From Haematobacter genomosp. 1 (GTDB lineage: Bacteria > Pseudomonadota > Alphaproteobacteria > Rhodobacterales > Rhodobacteraceae): a DNA stretch of 64,000 nt. Of this stretch, positions 60,630-64,000 are shown piece after piece. The stretch's first letter is position 1. Each line of letters begins with the position of its first letter. Made by a program: the position numbers and the translations under genes. The notes under the pieces were generated by a model that was given only the letters and a program-made list of their open reading frames with translations, was not told where the DNA came from and ran no database searches. The stretch is taken from NCBI RefSeq assembly GCF_002196855.1, contig NZ_NIPW01000007.1, positions 124,001-188,000 of the forward strand, in the 5' to 3' direction.

Positions 60630-61350
60630 GGCGATATTCCCCTGTCAGCGTGGCCTGATGTCGGCCTGCCGGATCATCCCCGGCGCGATGTGATCTACCC
60701 CCCCGCCCCGCGCGGTCTCGCTCCGCTGCCCCTGCGGCTCTGTCCGCGCATCGCGATGCGCGGCCTGTCGCGGGAGGCGGTTGACCGCCCGCCAGCGATG
60801 CATCCGCTCCAGACGGAAAGGCGGACCGGCAGCGGCCCGCAGGCACGGCTCCCCTCGGGCTCCGGACCGTGCGATCCACGTCCGGCCGACAGGCCGCCCG
60901 CCCCGACGCAGTAGCGGTCATGGTTGCAAAGTCCGGCCAATATCTCCCCCCTCCGGTCCGCGCCTTCGACATCTGGCTGACGATCACGGCTTTTTCGGAC
61001 CGCTTACCCTTGGAAATCTATCCGCCTCGGGACGCTTTTCACCTGCTGAGCGGATATTTAGCAGCCTGCTGAGAAAGTCCTGAAATGTCATGCCTATGTG
61101 CGGAAACCTGAAAATCGGCCCAGAAACGCCCGGAAGTATATGGATTTCCGGCTGGATTTCGTCAGATTGCGAAGGATTTCCGCTCCAACACAGGCCAAAA
61201 AGCCTTTTTCAGCAGCCTGTTGGTCGCGTGTCATCGGTTTCCGCCGCCCTTCCCCGGGGCCAGCGGAATGCCGCGGCGGTCTTGAACGGCTTGTCCCGCG
61301 CCCCGCGAAGCGCCATTGCTGCTGTCAGGGATGCCGGAAGGACGGGACAG
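60630..61350. other. Gap between AGCS gene and M24 peptidase with repeat remnants
   Basis: About 720 bases between divergent genes. It holds the AGCS promoter on the left and, at 61055-61225, AT-richer sequence containing copy B of the dispersed repeat. An adjacent GCAGCCTGCTGA at ~61063 resembles one end of the repeat. An open frame runs from 61090 into the peptidase gene, but its upstream part has no peptidase similarity. Confidence 0.5.
61143..61220 (+). repeat. Dispersed repeat, copy B
   Basis: Plus-strand ATTTCCGGCTGGATTTCG then TCAGATTG at the left and AAGCCTTTTTC, AGCAGCCTG at the right. Both ends match copy A (40722-40793, opposite strand), while the ~25-35-base centre differs. This is consistent with a small dispersed intergenic element whose ends are conserved. 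Confidence 0.6.
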
Positions 61351-62541
61351 ATGATCGGAACCTCGGATGCCGCGCGCGAACTCGCGACACTTTCCTCCGC
61401 CCGTGACGGGGTGCCGGTCATTCCGGTCGAGGAACGCCTCGCGCGGATCGAGAAAGCCCGCCGCCTCATGCGCGACGGCGGCGCGGGGGCGCTCATCGTC
61501 GGGGCCGGGGCGAGCCTTGCCTATTTCACCGGGATTCGCTGGACGATGATCGAGCGGCTCGTGGCGATGGTCCTCGTCGGAGACCGGCCGCCCGTCATCC
61601 TCTGCCCCGCCTTCGAGGAAGGCTCCCTCGCCGCCGAAATCGCCATCCCCGCCGCGACCCGGTTGTGGCAGGAGGAGGAAAGCCCCGCGGCGCTGATCGC
61701 CGCCCTGCTGTCCGAGGGCGGGGTGGAGCGCGTGGCCATCGACCCCGCCCTGCCCTTCGGCATGGCGGACGCCATCGCCCGCGCCGCGCCTTCCGCCGAT
61801 ATGCTCTCCGCAGCGCCCGTGATCGACGGGTGCCGGATGCACAAGTCCCCCCCCGAAATCGCCATCCTCCGCGCCGCCATGCAGATGACGCTCGAAGTCC
61901 ACCGCCGCACGGCGCGCATCCTGCGTCCCGGTCTCCGGGCGAGCGAGGTGCGGGCCTTCATCGAGGCTGCCCACCGCGCGATCGGCAGCGACGGAACCAC
62001 CTTCGCCGCCGTGCAGTTCGGCGCCTCCACCGCCTATCCGCACGGTCTGCCGCAGGATGACGTGCTGGCCGAAGGCGACATGGTGCTGGTCGATACCGGC
62101 TGCCTGCTGGAAGGCTATCACTCCGACCTCACCCGCAGCTATGTCTTCGGGACGGCGGGCGCGGAACAGCGCCGCTACTGGGAGATCGAGCAGGAAGCGC
62201 AGCTGGCCGTCCATGCCGCCGCCGCGCCGGGTGTGCCCTGCGGTGCGCTGGACGATGCCGCCCGGACCGTGCTGGAGCGGCACGGCCTCGGCCCGGACTA
62301 CCGTCTCCCCGGGCTGCCGCACCGGGCGGGCCACGGCATCGGCATGACCATCCACGAGGCGCCCTATCTGGTGCGGGGAAACCGGACGCCGCTCGCGCCG
62401 GGCATGTGTCTGTCGGACGAACCGATGATCGTGGTGCCAGGTCGCTTCGGCATCCGGCTGGAGGATCACTTCCACATCACCGAAACGGGCGCGGAGTGGT
62501 TCACCGAACCCGCGCCCTCGCTCGACCGGCCCTTCGGCTGA
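61351..62541 (+). CDS. M24-family Xaa-Pro peptidase/ectoine-hydrolase-like protein
   Basis: 396-aa metallopeptidase with a creatinase-like N-terminal domain and a pita-bread catalytic domain. All five metal ligands are present: Asp248 (VDTG), Asp259 (HSDLTR), His328 (GHGIGM), Glu357 (SDEPM) and Glu371 (RLEDHF). The family includes Xaa-Pro aminopeptidase, creatinase and DoeA ectoine hydrolase, and sequence alone does not decide between them. The ATG at 61351 with AGGACGGGAC upstream is preferred over a far upstream start at 61090 that would translate repeat sequence. It converges on oxyR, with an 81-base gap. Confidence 0.84.
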   Translation: MIGTSDAARELATLSSARDGVPVIPVEERLARIEKARRLMRDGGAGALIVGAGASLAYFTGIRWTMIERLVAMVLVGDRPPVILCPAFEEGSLAAEIAIPAATRLWQEEESPAALIAALLSEGGVERVAIDPALPFGMADAIARAAPSADMLSAAPVIDGCRMHKSPPEIAILRAAMQMTLEVHRRTARILRPGLRASEVRAFIEAAHRAIGSDGTTFAAVQFGASTAYPHGLPQDDVLAEGDMVLVDTGCLLEGYHSDLTRSYVFGTAGAEQRRYWEIEQEAQLAVHAAAAPGVPCGALDDAARTVLERHGLGPDYRLPGLPHRAGHGIGMTIHEAPYLVRGNRTPLAPGMCLSDEPMIVVPGRFGIRLEDHFHITETGAEWFTEPAPSLDRPFG

Positions 62542-62622
62542 CAGCGGGCCGAACCGGCAGGAGCGCAGCGGCCCCGTGTCCTCCCCGGCGTTTCGGGCGG
62601 CCTCGGCCCACCGGAAACGCTG

Positions 62623-64000
<1,378 letters not shown>

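Noticed and set aside
60630-60760. Glycine riboswitch before the AGCS symporter
   Set aside because: No conserved GGAGAG-type tandem or aptamer pattern was visible.
61090-61350. 87-codon N-terminal extension of the M24 peptidase
   Set aside because: It translates the dispersed repeat and intergenic sequence; family similarity begins after the ATG at 61351.

Overview
The window is very GC-rich, densely coding, largely free of insertion sequences, and full of ABC-transporter-linked catabolic operons. The gene set (KdpFABC-DE, OxyR/KatG, RraA and LamB/YcsF families, sulfonate and amino-acid uptake, AGCS symporter) and the codon style suggest an alphaproteobacterium, most likely of the Rhodobacterales. 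That placement is an inference from gene content; no database search was possible. No rRNA, tRNA, CRISPR array, intact transposase or prophage gene was recognised.

Layout. (1) 0.3-11.1 kb: two divergent organosulfur scavenging operons. The left one (minus strand) pairs an NtaA/CmoJ-like flavin monooxygenase with a polar amino-acid ABC importer. The right one (plus strand) encodes an SfnB/DszC-like flavoprotein, an SsuD-like monooxygenase and an SsuABC-type sulfonate importer whose permease carries a strange repeat-rich N-terminus. (2) 11.2-14.05 kb: periplasmic copper proteins (YcnI-like, CopC-CopD fusion), separated by five degenerate ~110-bp repeats. (3) 14.7-16.6 kb: a deaminase, a truncated DapA-family gene and an RraA-family gene. 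(4) 18.0-26.9 kb: an MFS permease, BCCP, biotin carboxylase, PxpB, PxpC, a lysine-less BCCP-like protein and a divergent PxpA/LamB, then a LysR regulator, an aminotransferase and a second RraA. This looks like a bacterial split version of a fungal LamA/LamB-type lactam-opening system and is the best candidate for an undescribed pathway in the window. (5) 27.2-30.9 kb: a siderophore receptor and a periplasmic Fes-like esterase. (6) 31.3-32.4 kb: a glpD remnant and an intergenic segment with tandem hairpins exposing CUCCUCC loops (candidate sRNA). (7) 32.6-40.5 kb: the potassium system kdpFABCDE, led by an extra 27-codon membrane peptide and a good KdpE box. (8) 41.0-51.0 kb: a GntR regulator, a flavin-reductase-like protein, an Opp/Dpp-type ABC importer and two amidohydrolases, one apparently stripped of several metal ligands. 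(9) 51.1-56.9 kb: an Afu/Fbp-type ABC importer interleaved with a histidine phosphatase and a metallo-beta-lactamase-fold hydrolase. (10) 57.0-64.0 kb: a hybrid PAS histidine kinase, an AGCS symporter, an M24 peptidase, and the divergent oxyR/katG pair; katG runs off the right edge.

Most genes sit in tight operons with ATGA or TAATG-type stop/start overlaps. Regulation is mostly local: GntR beside the amidohydrolase operon, LysR inside the lactam-like cluster, KdpDE for kdp, and OxyR for katG.
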